Assembly: GCF_017888565.1 (NCBI RefSeq)
Contig: NZ_JAGHFX010000005.1
Location: forward strand, 1 to 64,000
Length of the DNA: 64,000 nucleotides
DNA from: Clostridium sp.
GTDB lineage: Bacteria; Bacillota; Clostridia; Clostridiales; Clostridiaceae
Direction: 5' to 3'
Shown: positions 16,965-26,869 of the stretch, piece by piece
Numbering within the stretch: the first letter of the stretch is position 1
Layout of the letters: every line of letters begins with the position of its first letter
Translations under genes and position numbers: made by a program
Notes under the pieces: model-generated
What the model saw: only the letters and a program-made list of their open reading frames with translations
What the model was told of the DNA's origin: nothing
Databases searched by the model: none

Positions 16965-18734
16965 CTATAGAAGTAATTTATCTACAATTAAACTACCATC
17001 CTTATCTATATATGCATGTACATTTTTAGATGGCTTTTCTAAGATATATTTTTTATTTCCTATAATAAAAATAGTGTTGTGATATGCAACATCTACATTT
17101 ATCTCTCCTTTTTTATCTACCTCTAACTTTGTAAATACGCCTGAATCACTTCCTACTATTGAAGCCTCAATTAATTTTCCTGCCTTCAAGTGACCCCCTC
17201 TACAGACAGAAGACTTAAGATAAAAATTAATATTACCAGATGAATTCAATTGACTAGTGAATAGTCCTTTTCCCATTATATTTATATCTCCTGTAACACT
17301 TATTTCAGATTCTTGAGCATACTCAATTGTTAGATCTGCTGTTGTTATAACATCCTTTTCTAAATCTTCTAACTCCTTAGCTATTTCATAAATTATATCT
17401 TCTATTTCATTAATATCTTTTATAGTGCTAGGAGCTGCTCCCATAAGTTTTCCCTTAACTAACTTTACAACAGTAGAGTCATAGCAATTATCTTGCATAG
17501 AATTAGAAATTATCTTAATACATGCTTTAGGAATATTTTTATATTTTGTCTCAATAAGCAACTTAATTATCATTCCATCTGTTATATTTTTATTAATCAA
17601 ATTATTATCTTTTAGATATATAGAGCTTTTCAACAAAGATTCTAAATCTTCTTTAACCTCTTTTAATGTTTTAACTCTCTTTTCTTTAATTAAATCTGTT
17701 CCTCCAACTTCAACTACAGAATCAACTATATTCCCCATAATTTTAGATGTATCTTTTGCATCAACTAACCCATTAAATACTCCATCTTTTACATCAAGGC
17801 TGCCACCTGCAGTAACTTTCATACCTTCAGTTATCTTACCATTTATTTGTACACTTGATGGAAATCTAATATTTCCTGTTGAAATTTTAACGTCATCATT
17901 TAATACATATATAGGTTCAACATTTATAGTATTTTTACTAAAATATGGTCTTCCAGCAATAGTTGAAATTATTAAATTATCTTTTATCTTACATCCTTGT
18001 CCCGCCGAAAAATTACTTTTTTTCTTGGCCTTCCCTGGTATTTGTTGTGAAAAAACATTTTTTCCATCAACACCATTCTCTCCTTTTATAATCTCGGCTA
18101 AAACTTCGTTAGCTTTAACACTTGTTATAGAATTAAAATCCCTATAATCTACTTTTTCTGTATTTTTATCTATTTCTAATTTATTATTTGATTTAAAAAA
18201 CACCTTTATTTGGTCTTCAATAGGAGGTTTCGCCTTTACACCCTGTGCTATCAATTTATTTTCAATATTTCTGTTAGACACTATCTTTTTTAAAGCATCA
18301 TTATCTATACCATAAGATATACCCTTATCTTTCAATTCAGTAACTAACTCAGATTCCGTTATTATTGGCGGCTCTATTCCATCTTCTATTTCTACATCTA
18401 ATGATAGAATATTACTTTCATTTGAATCTTTTAAATAATAAATTAATTCCTTCTTATAAGTAATTGAAATATAAGCTTCTGTTTTATCATCGTTAAATCT
18501 TACATCAATAAGACGTTGTCCTTTTTCTTTAAACTCTTTAAACTCTACAACATCTTCCTCTTTTACACTAGACTGATTAGTTACTTTTTCTCCATTTATA
18601 TATAGTTCCCCATTTAAAGGCGGCGAAATGCTTGCATATTTCCCATTTCCAACTGGATTTTTAATTATTATTTTCTTATCCTTAACATAAATACTTCCAT
18701 CAATGTTATTGATTTTCTCATAATTCTCTCCCAT
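16965..18734 (-). CDS. fapA: FapA family (DUF342) protein
   Basis: A 589-residue member of the FapA/DUF342 family, described as polymerising or flagellar-assembly-associated and found in many Firmicute motility loci. Landmarks are a beta-rich N-terminal region, the DUF342 start near residue 195 (VDYRDFNSITSVKANEVLAEI, then GENGVDGKNVF), GQGCKIKDNLIISTIAGRPYF, and right-handed beta-helix-like repeats (GKITEGMKVTAGGSLDV, GDINIMGKG). A coiled-coil stretch at about 360-450 interrupts the helix. It has no signal peptide, so it is probably cytosolic. It is the first gene of the chemotaxis run, 8 bases before cheW. Confidence 0.85.
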   Translation of the reverse strand: MGENYEKINNIDGSIYVKDKKIIIKNPVGNGKYASISPPLNGELYINGEKVTNQSSVKEEDVVEFKEFKEKGQRLIDVRFNDDKTEAYISITYKKELIYYLKDSNESNILSLDVEIEDGIEPPIITESELVTELKDKGISYGIDNDALKKIVSNRNIENKLIAQGVKAKPPIEDQIKVFFKSNNKLEIDKNTEKVDYRDFNSITSVKANEVLAEIIKGENGVDGKNVFSQQIPGKAKKKSNFSAGQGCKIKDNLIISTIAGRPYFSKNTINVEPIYVLNDDVKISTGNIRFPSSVQINGKITEGMKVTAGGSLDVKDGVFNGLVDAKDTSKIMGNIVDSVVEVGGTDLIKEKRVKTLKEVKEDLESLLKSSIYLKDNNLINKNITDGMIIKLLIETKYKNIPKACIKIISNSMQDNCYDSTVVKLVKGKLMGAAPSTIKDINEIEDIIYEIAKELEDLEKDVITTADLTIEYAQESEISVTGDINIMGKGLFTSQLNSSGNINFYLKSSVCRGGHLKAGKLIEASIVGSDSGVFTKLEVDKKGEINVDVAYHNTIFIIGNKKYILEKPSKNVHAYIDKDGSLIVDKLLL

Positions 18735-18760
18735 ACCCCCGCACCCCTTTTACATAAATA

Positions 18761-18777
18761 TGGTAATTAAATTACCA
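18761..18777. promoter_or_regulatory. 17-bp palindrome upstream of fapA
   Basis: TGGTAATT-A-AATTACCA is a perfect 8+1+8 palindrome about 27 bases upstream of the fapA start and between it and the preceding aminotransferase. It could be an operator for the whole chemotaxis run. I see no clear sigma-D or sigma-A promoter with good spacing around it. Confidence 0.4.
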
Positions 18778-18848
18778 GTTTAATAATATCATAATTTAAA
18801 TTTTTTTGAATATACACAAATCTCTTAAAAATATAAAAAATGATTATT

Positions 18849-19661
18849 TTATCTAAATTTATTAACGTATATTTTTATTTCTTCATCGAAGCTTTTAATT
18901 AATTTTTGCATTACTTTATTTTCAACATTAAAATTAATATTATCAACTTTAGAAATTGGTAATATTTTAGGTGATGTGCCCGATATAAACATTGCATCAA
19001 TATTTTCTAACTGCTCAAAATTTATCTTTTTTTCTTCAAAACTTATACCTAAGCTTTTAGCTAATGATATAATCCTTCCTCTTGTAACTCCTGGTAAAAC
19101 ATCCTCTAATGGAGAAGTATATAATGTATCTTCTTTAATCATAAATATATTTGACTTACTTCCTTCAGTTATAAATCCATTTGAGTTTACAAGTATTGCT
19201 TCAAAAGCACTTGCTTTATTAATTTCGTCTGTTACTTTTTGTCTAAAGTTACTATCAATTACCTTTGCATTTGGATTTGTTCTTTCTCCATGATAAAGTA
19301 TAGTTGCTACCCCATTTTTATACATATCTTTATTTGGATAACTATGCTTAACACTAAAAACTTTCATAGTATCACTTTGTATATCAAATGTAAGTTTAAT
19401 ATTTCCACACTCTATATTATTTGCTTCGATTAATCTTACTAGATAATCTTTTATTTTATCATATTTATAAGAAAATGTTTTTTCCATCAACCTAAAAGAT
19501 GATTCTAATCTCTTTATATGCTCTTCATAAAATAATGGAACTCTATCTATAACTCGTATAACTTCATATATGATTCTATCTTTTTCTGTTGAATCACTTG
19601 TATAATTATCTATCCCCTCTAAATGTCCATCTTCTAAATAATATTTTGAAATAGCTTCCAT
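18849..19661 (-). CDS. PLP-dependent class IV aminotransferase
   Basis: A fold-type IV PLP enzyme of 270 residues, the group containing branched-chain aminotransferases, D-amino acid aminotransferases and aminodeoxychorismate lyases. The catalytic lysine is in NPNAKVIDSNFRQKV (about residue 132). The glutamate and phosphate-binding segment ITEGSKSNIFMI and the SPLEDVLPGVTRGRI motif follow. The short N-terminus starting DGHLEGI resembles aminodeoxychorismate lyase-like proteins, but the substrate cannot be set from sequence alone. It lies 15 bases after the HAD phosphatase gene and ends before the fapA promoter region. Confidence 0.85.
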   Translation of the reverse strand: MEAISKYYLEDGHLEGIDNYTSDSTEKDRIIYEVIRVIDRVPLFYEEHIKRLESSFRLMEKTFSYKYDKIKDYLVRLIEANNIECGNIKLTFDIQSDTMKVFSVKHSYPNKDMYKNGVATILYHGERTNPNAKVIDSNFRQKVTDEINKASAFEAILVNSNGFITEGSKSNIFMIKEDTLYTSPLEDVLPGVTRGRIISLAKSLGISFEEKKINFEQLENIDAMFISGTSPKILPISKVDNINFNVENKVMQKLIKSFDEEIKIYVNKFR

Positions 19662-19676
19662 AAGTAATTCCTCCCT

Positions 19677-20315
19677 TTATTTCCATCTTAACACTTCAAA
19701 ACTATTTTTCTTTTTATAATTTATTAAATAAGCATTTCCAACTAAATCTAATAACGGCTTATCTGATAAGGAATCAGAAAACATATAAGAATTTTTAAAA
19801 TCAACTTTGATATTTTCCTTTTCTAGAACTTCATTAAGCCTTCTTACTTTTTCTTCACCTTTACAATTTGCACCTTCCATTTTTCTTATAAACTTACCGC
19901 TATCTATAGTAAACTTTGTTCCTATAACCATATCTACTTCTTTTATAGCGTAAAACTCTCTTAAATAAAATTCTGGAGATGCAGATATTAAATATACTTT
20001 ATACCCTTGACTTTTTAAATTTTTCATCATTTTTATAGCATCTTTATATAATATATTCTCTAAAACATCACTATAGAAATTTTTTACTAATATAGCTAAA
20101 TCATTTTCATCTATACCATCTATAAATTTAAGAAAGCTCTCCTTTACTCTCTTTTCATCATAAACTTTTATAGAATACATAATTCCACTATATAAAGCTC
20201 TTGGAAGAAATTTAATATTTCTTATATCTTTTTTAATAACATATTTATATAATTGCATTAAGGTTTCTTTTTTAGTTATAGTATAGTCTACATCAAATAT
20301 TGCTAATTTATCCAT
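19677..20315 (-). CDS. HAD-IB family phosphatase
   Basis: A phosphoserine phosphatase-like HAD hydrolase of 212 residues. Motif I is FDVDYT (DxDxT), motif II ISASPEF, motif III a lysine in CKGEEK, and motif IV SDSLSDKPLL. A helical cap sits between motifs I and II (about 20-95). The physiological substrate is unknown; related enzymes act on phosphoserine or phosphorylated lipids. The AGGAGG RBS touches ATG 20321, so ATG 20315 (MDKLAIFD), seven bases away, is the better start. It is probably co-transcribed with the downstream aminotransferase. Confidence 0.85.
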   Translation of the reverse strand: MDKLAIFDVDYTITKKETLMQLYKYVIKKDIRNIKFLPRALYSGIMYSIKVYDEKRVKESFLKFIDGIDENDLAILVKNFYSDVLENILYKDAIKMMKNLKSQGYKVYLISASPEFYLREFYAIKEVDMVIGTKFTIDSGKFIRKMEGANCKGEEKVRRLNEVLEKENIKVDFKNSYMFSDSLSDKPLLDLVGNAYLINYKKKNSFEVLRWK

Positions 20316-20445
20316 TATCATTCCTCCTAAGCTAATTCATTATTAATTATATACTATAATTTGCTATAGTTAAACAAATTAGTATCTGAATAGACTTAAA
20401 TATAAAATAATATTATATTTATAATAATTATTATTTTATATAAAA

Positions 20446-20478
20446 AAATATTACCACAGGATTAGTGTAGTAATATTT
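20446..20478 (-). terminator. Rho-independent terminator of the class I aminotransferase
   Basis: On the minus strand a 13-bp stem (AAATATTACTACA / TGTGGTAATATTT, one G-U pair) with a 7-nt loop is followed by further U residues. It begins 15 bases after the stop of the gene at 20493. Confidence 0.85.
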
Positions 20479-20492
20479 ATATTTTCCATCTA

Positions 20493-21686
20493 TTAAACTA
20501 ATTTTTTTAAATATTTTTCTAATCTATTTAATCCCTCTTCAATTATTTCCATCGATGTTGCATAAGATAATCTTATATAATTATCTAATCCAAAGGCAAT
20601 TCCTGGTATTACTGCAACATTTTCTTCGTTTAATAAACTTTTTGAAAAATCTAAAGATGAATTAATTATATCTCCATTAAATTCCTTACCGAAATACTTT
20701 TCTATACATACCATTATATAAAAAGCACCTTTAGGCCTTATAATTGATAAACCCTGAATTTTATTAATTCTATTAATCATATAATTTCTTCTTTTTTCAA
20801 ATTCTTTTATCATTATCTTTATGCTATCTTGTGGTCCATTTAATGCTTCAATTGCAGCATATTGAGATATAGAGTTTATATTTGATGTAACATGACTTTG
20901 AACACTACTCATTAACTTAGCAATTTCCTTACTAGATGCTGAATATCCTATTCTCCATCCTGTCATTGCATATGCTTTTGATAACCCATTAATAACTATG
21001 GTTCTTTCATAAGAATCTTTTGATATAGATGCTATACTAATATGTTTTTCATTATCATATATTAATTTTTCATATATTTCATCTGATACTATTAATAAAT
21101 CATACTCCTTAGCTAGCTTTGCAATTTCAGTTAGTTCTTCTCTTGTATATATACTCCCTGTAGGATTATTGGGACTGTTGACCAATATAGCTTTTGTTTT
21201 ACTTGTAATTAAATTTCTAAGTTCTTTTACTGAATATTTATAATCATTTTCCTTATTTGTATTTACAAATATCGGTACACCACCAGCTAACTTTACTAGT
21301 TCTGGATAGCTTACCCAATAAGGCGTAGGTATTATTACTTCATCACCTTCGTTTAGTATAGATAAAAAGGTGTTTGCCAAACTTTGCTTAGCTCCTGTAG
21401 ATACTACTATCTGATCTACAGCATAATTTAATTCGTTATCTTTTTTTAATTTATTACAAATAGATTTTCTTAAATCTAAAATACCACTCGTAGGAGTATA
21501 TTTGGTTTTTCCATCATTCATAGCTTTTATAGCAGATTCTATTATATTTTCTGGAGTATTAAAATCTGGCTCTCCTGCCCCAAAACTTACTACATCGATT
21601 CCTAATTCTTTTAATCCTTTTGCTTTTGCTGTAATTTCTAATGTTATTGATGGATTAATTTTCATTGCTTTATTAGATAAATCCAT
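20493..21686 (-). CDS. Class I/II pyridoxal phosphate aminotransferase (aspartate type)
   Basis: A 397-residue fold-type I aminotransferase of the aspartate aminotransferase Ib family. The Schiff-base lysine lies in GLSKAYAMTGWRIGY (about residue 235). NNPTGSIY and the aspartate in LIVSDEIYEKL contact the cofactor, and a C-terminal arginine in YIRLSYA binds the substrate carboxylate. The N-terminus has the typical GLKELGIDVVSFGAGEPDFNTP. It likely transfers amino groups between aspartate and 2-oxoglutarate, but related enzymes differ in specificity. It starts 14 bases after the PHP gene. Confidence 0.9.
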   Translation of the reverse strand: MDLSNKAMKINPSITLEITAKAKGLKELGIDVVSFGAGEPDFNTPENIIESAIKAMNDGKTKYTPTSGILDLRKSICNKLKKDNELNYAVDQIVVSTGAKQSLANTFLSILNEGDEVIIPTPYWVSYPELVKLAGGVPIFVNTNKENDYKYSVKELRNLITSKTKAILVNSPNNPTGSIYTREELTEIAKLAKEYDLLIVSDEIYEKLIYDNEKHISIASISKDSYERTIVINGLSKAYAMTGWRIGYSASSKEIAKLMSSVQSHVTSNINSISQYAAIEALNGPQDSIKIMIKEFEKRRNYMINRINKIQGLSIIRPKGAFYIMVCIEKYFGKEFNGDIINSSLDFSKSLLNEENVAVIPGIAFGLDNYIRLSYATSMEIIEEGLNRLEKYLKKLV

Positions 21687-21700
21687 TTTGATACCCCCAT

Positions 21701-22525
21701 TTACTTTTTATAATTTATCAATTTATTTAGTAAAGCTTCATTTATCCCATAGCTTCCTATTAAATTTTCATTATAACATTCTTTACCATGATAATCGCTT
21801 CCACCAGTTATAAATAATTTATATTTCTTACATATATTATAGAAACTGTTAGTTTGTTCTCTACTATGGCTAGGATGATATACTTCTACACCTCTTAGAC
21901 CATAAAATTTAAGATCCTTAATTATGTTCTCAATTGCTAATCCTTTATATATCTGACCCGGATGAGCTAAAACTGCAATTCCACCTGAATTATTTACAAC
22001 TTGTATAGCATCTTTATAATTAATTTTGAAACCTTTAACATATGCAGGCTTTCCTTTAACTAAAAAATTAGTAAAAGCAGCTTTATAACTATCAAAATAT
22101 CCTTTTTTCACCATAGCATTAGCAACATGACTTCTTCCAATTACTGTAGAATTTAAATCAATAGCTAGCTCATCTAATGTTAAATGAATATTATTCTTAT
22201 TTAACTTAAAAAGAATTTCTTCTATTCTTTCTATTCTTGCTTTATTTAATTTATTTACAGTTTCGTTTAAAGATTTATCTTTTATATCAATAAAATATCC
22301 TAATATATGAATTTCTAAATCATCATATTCAGTACTTAGTTCTATTCCAGATATAATATTTATGTCATTATAATTATTTTCAACTATATATTGTGAAGCT
22401 ATTGAGTCATGATCTGTTATAGAAATACTTTTCACCCCTAGACTTTTTGCTTTATCCACAATTTCTTCTGGTGTCATACTACCATCTGAATAATTTGAAT
22501 GAATATGTAAATCTGCATAGTTCAT
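21701..22525 (-). CDS. PHP domain phosphoesterase
   Basis: A 274-residue PHP superfamily metal-dependent phosphoesterase like E. coli YciV/RnmAM and related nucleoside 3',5'-bisphosphate phosphatases. Metal ligands are visible in DLHIHSNYSDG, SITDHDSI, LAHPGQIY and TGGSDYHGKE. The domain fills the whole protein. The likely substrates are 3',5'-bisphosphonucleotides or short RNA 5' ends, inferred from family. The 260-base gap upstream shows nothing besides the downstream DUF1292 terminator. Confidence 0.88.
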   Translation of the reverse strand: MNYADLHIHSNYSDGSMTPEEIVDKAKSLGVKSISITDHDSIASQYIVENNYNDINIISGIELSTEYDDLEIHILGYFIDIKDKSLNETVNKLNKARIERIEEILFKLNKNNIHLTLDELAIDLNSTVIGRSHVANAMVKKGYFDSYKAAFTNFLVKGKPAYVKGFKINYKDAIQVVNNSGGIAVLAHPGQIYKGLAIENIIKDLKFYGLRGVEVYHPSHSREQTNSFYNICKKYKLFITGGSDYHGKECYNENLIGSYGINEALLNKLINYKK

Positions 22526-22753
22526 TTTAACACCTTATTTCTTAAGTATATATTTAAAATATATCATTATTAATATAAAATGACAATTAAAAAGTTAACA
22601 TATTATTGCCTATTTCACCTTTTAATAAATTATATTATTCACTTGTTTCCTAAAATAGAAAAATGTGAAATAAGTCTATTATCAAAATAGAATTCCCTAA
22701 AATCATATTATAATATCTAAAATAATTCAAAACTTTTGTATTTTCTTATAAAT

Positions 22754-22783
22754 AAAAGAAGTGCCAAATTTGGCACTTCTTTT
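22754..22783. terminator. Terminator of the DUF1292 gene
   Basis: A perfect 15+15 palindrome (AAAAGAAGTGCCAAA / TTTGGCACTTCTTTT) with A-rich and T-rich ends lies four bases beyond the DUF1292 stop codon. It is symmetrical, so it could act in both directions. Confidence 0.9.
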
Positions 22784-22787
22784 ATTA

Positions 22788-23126
22788 TTACTCAGCTAAA
22801 TCTTCGCTATAGAACTTTGATACTCTATCAAATTCTTCTTCTTCTGGAATTATTAATTCCCCATCTTCATTTGATCTAAATAAGTAAACTGAATCTTCAT
22901 TTGGATCTTGAGCTAAAATATACTCATTTTCTTCAAATTCAAAAGCATCTATAATTGGACATGAAATAACATTTCCATTATCATCTTCTAAGTCTACAAC
23001 AAAATGTTCGTGATGATCTTCTCCACAACCACATCCTTCATGATGTTCATGTTCATGTTCATGATCGTGACCGCATCCACATGCCTTTTCTTCTTCGTTG
23101 CATCCACATTTCTTTTCGTTATCCAT
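22788..23126 (-). CDS. DUF1292 protein with Cys/His-rich metal-binding N-terminus
   Basis: A 112-residue protein. Residues about 42-105 match the DUF1292 (YrzB-like) pattern: FVVDLEDDNGNVISCPIIDAFEF, EYILAQDP and VYLFRSNEDGE. The first 42 residues are an unusual extension with CGC, ACGCG, a HDHEHEHEHH run, GCGCG and HHEH, resembling nickel/zinc/copper-binding tails. The domain function is unknown. It is a single-gene transcript between two strong terminators, upstream of nifJ's end. A metal store or sensor role is inferred from composition only. Confidence 0.85.
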   Translation of the reverse strand: MDNEKKCGCNEEEKACGCGHDHEHEHEHHEGCGCGEDHHEHFVVDLEDDNGNVISCPIIDAFEFEENEYILAQDPNEDSVYLFRSNEDGELIIPEEEEFDRVSKFYSEDLAE

Positions 23127-23239
23127 TAAAATAATCCTCCTTCAATAGATTATGATTCTATTTAATTCTACCCTTAATTAGTAAAAATTAAAAGAAAAAT
23201 ATTAAATTATTTTTATTTTTTTGTTAATAATATAAAAAA

Positions 23240-23261
23240 TGAGGAGCTTTATAGCTCCTCA
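23240..23261 (-). terminator. Terminator of nifJ
   Basis: On the minus strand TGAGGAGCT-ATAA-AGCTCCTCA is followed by TTTTTTATA, a strong rho-independent terminator 11 bases after the nifJ stop. Confidence 0.92.
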
Positions 23262-23271
23262 CCTATAAAAA

Positions 23272-26200
23272 TTATTGTTGTTCTGCTAATCTCTTATAGT
23301 TTGCTAATCTTTCCATAGCATCCTTTTCTGTCTTTTCGAATAAAGCGTCAGCTGCTTCTGGGAATGCCTTAGCAAGTGATGCGTATCTTACTTCACCCAT
23401 TAAGAATTCTCTGAAATCAGCTTTTGGTTCCTTAGAATCTAATGAGAATGGATTCTTAGTTCCAATTAAGCTTGGATTATATCTATATAATCCCCAATAT
23501 CCGCATTCAACAGCTTTCTTAGCTTCGTCTTGGCTATTAGCCATACCATTCTTAATACCATGGCTTATACATGGAGCATAAGCAATGATTAATGATGGAC
23601 CATCATAAGCTTCTGCTTCAGCTATTGCTTTAAGAGTTTGGTTCTTGTCAGCTCCCATAGAAATTTGAGCTACATATACATATCCATATGTCATAGCCAT
23701 CATTCCTAGGTCTTTCTTCTTAGTTCTCTTTCCTGATGCAGCAAACTTAGCTATTGCAGCAGTTGGAGTTGATTTTGAAGATTGTCCACCAGTATTTGAG
23801 TATATTTCTGTATCAAATACAAGAACATTTACGTCTTCTCCTGAAGCAAGAACATGGTCTAATCCACCGTATCCGATGTCATATGCCCATCCGTCTCCTC
23901 CGAATATCCATTGAGATCTCTTAACTAGGAATTCCTTATCCTTTAAAATTTCTCTTGCATAATCAGCATCAACATTTTCTAAAGTAGCAAGAACTCTGTT
24001 AGCTCTATCTCTAGTTCCTTCTCCACTGTTCATGTGATCTAACCAGTCTTGAAGCACAGCTTTAACATCTTCTGAAGTTTCTATTTCTAAAGCCTTCTTC
24101 ATGTTATCAGCTATTCTTTCTCTTATAGCCTTAACTCCTAAGTACATACCTAATCCAAATTCAGCATTATCTTCGAATAATGAGTTAGCCCAAGCTGGAC
24201 CATGTCCTTCATTATTTACTGTATATGGAGTTGCAGGAACTGATCCACCCCAAATTGATGAACATCCAGTAGCATTAGCTATCATCATTCTATCACCAAA
24301 TAATTGAGTTACAAGCTTAGCATATGGAGTTTCTCCACAACCAGCACAAGCTCCTGAGAACTCAAATAATGGTTGTTCAAATTGGCTACCCTTAACTGTA
24401 TTCTTGTTCATTGGGTTCTTCTTAGGTGTAACATCTTTAACTGCATAATCCCAAGCTTCGATTTGTTCTTCTTGAGTGTCCATTGGTTTCATTATTAATG
24501 CTTTACCTGGTGCTGGACATACTTGAGCACAGTTTCCACAGCCTGTACAATCTAATGGAGTAACTCCAATTGTATAGAATGTTGGTTCTTCTGTCTTTAA
24601 TGCCTTTGCAGGAACAATTTTCATTGATTCTGGCGCATTTTCTTTTTCATTTTCATTTAATAAGAATGGTCTTATAACAGCATGTGGACATACATATGCA
24701 CATTGGTTACATTGGATACATTTATCTTGTTGCCATTCTGGAACATTGATAGCTATACCTCTCTTTTCATATGCAGCAGTACCTGCCATAAATGTACCAT
24801 CTTCCATTCCATCAAATGCTGAAACTGGAAGGTCAAATCCTTTTTGAGCATTGATTGGTTCTACTATGTTCTTGATGAAAGCTGGAACTTCATTCTTATC
24901 TTCCTTAACTTCTTCAACAGCATCTTTCCAATCTGCTGGAACTTCTATTTTAACTATAGACTCAACACCCTTGTCTATAGCAGCATAGTTCATATTAACA
25001 ACTTTTTCACCTTTTTTACCGTATGACTTAACTACAGCGTCTTTTAAGTATTTAACAGCATCTTCAACTGGAATGATGTTAGCAATCTTAAAGAATGCAG
25101 CTTGCATTATCATGTTGATTCTTCCACCAAGACCAATTTCTTGTGCTATCTTAACAGCATTTAAAGTATAGAAATCAATGTTGTTTTCTGCTATGAATTT
25201 CTTCATTGATGCTGGTAATTTTTCATTAACTTCTTCTGGAGTCCAGATTGTATTTAATAAGAACTTACCATTTTTCTTTAATCCTTCTAATACGTCATAC
25301 TTGTAAACGTAAGCTTGGTTGTGACATGCTACGAAATCAGCTTTGTCAACTAAATATGGTGACTTAATTTGTTTCTTACCAAATCTTAAGTGAGATACTG
25401 TTATACCACCAGATTTCTTTGAATCATAAGAGAAATATCCTTGAGCATACATATCTGTATGGTCTCCAATGATCTTAATAGCACTCTTATTAGCACCAAC
25501 TGTACCATCTGATCCTAATCCCCAGAACTTACATGCTTTAGTTCCTTCTGGAGTAGCATCGATATCACCAACTACTTCTAATGAAGTATTAGTTACGTCG
25601 TCAACAATTCCAATTGTAAATCCATCTTTTGGATTTTCTGATAATAAGTTAGCATATACAGAAGCTATATGTGCTGGATTTGGATCTTTTGAACCTAGTC
25701 CATATCTTCCTCCAACTATAACTGGAGCATTTTCTCTTCCATAGAATGCACTCTTAACATCTAAGTATAATGGTTCACCGATTGAACCTGGTTCTTTTGT
25801 TCTATCTAAAACAGCTATAGATTTTACTGTAGCTGGTATAACCTTTAATAATCTTTCTGTTGAGAATGGTCTGTAAAGTCTTACTTTAACAACCCCAACC
25901 TTTTCTCCTTTTGCATTTAAGTAGTCAACAGTTTCTTCAGCAACATCAGTTGATGAACCCATTGTAATTATTACTCTATCTGCATCTGGAGCTCCATAAT
26001 AGTCGAAGCAGTGATATTCTCTTCCTGTTAACTTAGTTATTTCAGCCATGTAGCTTTCTACAACTTCTGGAATATCTTCGTAGAATCTATTTACTGACTC
26101 TCTAGTTTGGAAGTATATATCAGGATTTTGTGCAGTACCTCTTGTTACTGGATGATTTGGATTTAAAGCTCTCTTTCTGAAAGCATCTAAAGCATCATGA

Positions 26201-26784
26201 TCAACTAATTTAGCTAATTCATCATATTCTAAAACTTCTATTTTTTGAATTTCGTGTGAAGTTCTGAATCCATCAAAGAAGTTCATAAATGGTATTCTAG
26301 TTTTTATTGAAGTTAAGTGAGCTACTGCTGATAAATCCATAACTTCTTGAACTGATCCTTCTGCAAGCATTGCAAAACCAGTTTGTCTTGCAGCCATAAC
26401 GTCTTGATGGTCTCCAAATATACTTAATGAAGATGTTGCTAAAGCTCTTGCTGATACATGGAATACTGTTGGAAGCATTTCCCCAGCAATCTTGTACATA
26501 TTTGGAATCATTAATAATAAACCTTGTGATGCTGTATATGTTGTTGTTAATGCACCTGCTTGTAAAGATCCATGAACTGCACCAGCTGCTCCTGCTTCTG
26601 ATTGCATTTCCATAACCTTAACAGGTTGTCCGAATATGTTGTGTCTTCCTTGTGCTACCCATTCATCAACGTGCTCAGCCATTGGTGATGATGGTGTAAT
26701 TGGGAAAATAGCAGCTACTTCTGTGAACGCATATGATATATGAGCCGCAGCCGTATTACCATCCATAGTTTTCATTTTTCTCAT
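23272..26784 (-). CDS. nifJ: Pyruvate:ferredoxin (flavodoxin) oxidoreductase
   Basis: A 1170-residue single-chain PFOR that converts pyruvate and CoA to acetyl-CoA and CO2, reducing ferredoxin or flavodoxin; it is the central pyruvate step of clostridial fermentation. Domains in order are: the pyrimidine-binding N-terminus (TMDGNTAAAHISYAFTEVAA), the domain II and gamma regions (GLGSDGTVGANK), a 2x[4Fe-4S] ferredoxin domain around residues 680-760 (CIQCNQCAYVCPH and CTGCGNCAQVCP), and the TPP-binding domain (GACAGCGETPYAKL, then GGDGWAYDIGYGG). All cofactor cysteines are intact. A flavodoxin gene, its probable electron acceptor, lies immediately upstream, separated by a structured leader. Confidence 0.97.
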   Translation of the reverse strand: MRKMKTMDGNTAAAHISYAFTEVAAIFPITPSSPMAEHVDEWVAQGRHNIFGQPVKVMEMQSEAGAAGAVHGSLQAGALTTTYTASQGLLLMIPNMYKIAGEMLPTVFHVSARALATSSLSIFGDHQDVMAARQTGFAMLAEGSVQEVMDLSAVAHLTSIKTRIPFMNFFDGFRTSHEIQKIEVLEYDELAKLVDHDALDAFRKRALNPNHPVTRGTAQNPDIYFQTRESVNRFYEDIPEVVESYMAEITKLTGREYHCFDYYGAPDADRVIITMGSSTDVAEETVDYLNAKGEKVGVVKVRLYRPFSTERLLKVIPATVKSIAVLDRTKEPGSIGEPLYLDVKSAFYGRENAPVIVGGRYGLGSKDPNPAHIASVYANLLSENPKDGFTIGIVDDVTNTSLEVVGDIDATPEGTKACKFWGLGSDGTVGANKSAIKIIGDHTDMYAQGYFSYDSKKSGGITVSHLRFGKKQIKSPYLVDKADFVACHNQAYVYKYDVLEGLKKNGKFLLNTIWTPEEVNEKLPASMKKFIAENNIDFYTLNAVKIAQEIGLGGRINMIMQAAFFKIANIIPVEDAVKYLKDAVVKSYGKKGEKVVNMNYAAIDKGVESIVKIEVPADWKDAVEEVKEDKNEVPAFIKNIVEPINAQKGFDLPVSAFDGMEDGTFMAGTAAYEKRGIAINVPEWQQDKCIQCNQCAYVCPHAVIRPFLLNENEKENAPESMKIVPAKALKTEEPTFYTIGVTPLDCTGCGNCAQVCPAPGKALIMKPMDTQEEQIEAWDYAVKDVTPKKNPMNKNTVKGSQFEQPLFEFSGACAGCGETPYAKLVTQLFGDRMMIANATGCSSIWGGSVPATPYTVNNEGHGPAWANSLFEDNAEFGLGMYLGVKAIRERIADNMKKALEIETSEDVKAVLQDWLDHMNSGEGTRDRANRVLATLENVDADYAREILKDKEFLVKRSQWIFGGDGWAYDIGYGGLDHVLASGEDVNVLVFDTEIYSNTGGQSSKSTPTAAIAKFAASGKRTKKKDLGMMAMTYGYVYVAQISMGADKNQTLKAIAEAEAYDGPSLIIAYAPCISHGIKNGMANSQDEAKKAVECGYWGLYRYNPSLIGTKNPFSLDSKEPKADFREFLMGEVRYASLAKAFPEAADALFEKTEKDAMERLANYKRLAEQQ

Positions 26785-26869
26785 CGTGTTTGACCTCTCT
26801 TCCTTATATATAAAATTTTATAAATACGCTAAATACAGAAATTTAATACTGTATTCAATAGAAATAAAT

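Noticed and set aside
22788..23126. His-rich stretch as a CRISPR-like or low-complexity DNA repeat
   Set aside because: The repeat exists at protein level only (His-Glu codons) within a well-formed gene with an RBS.
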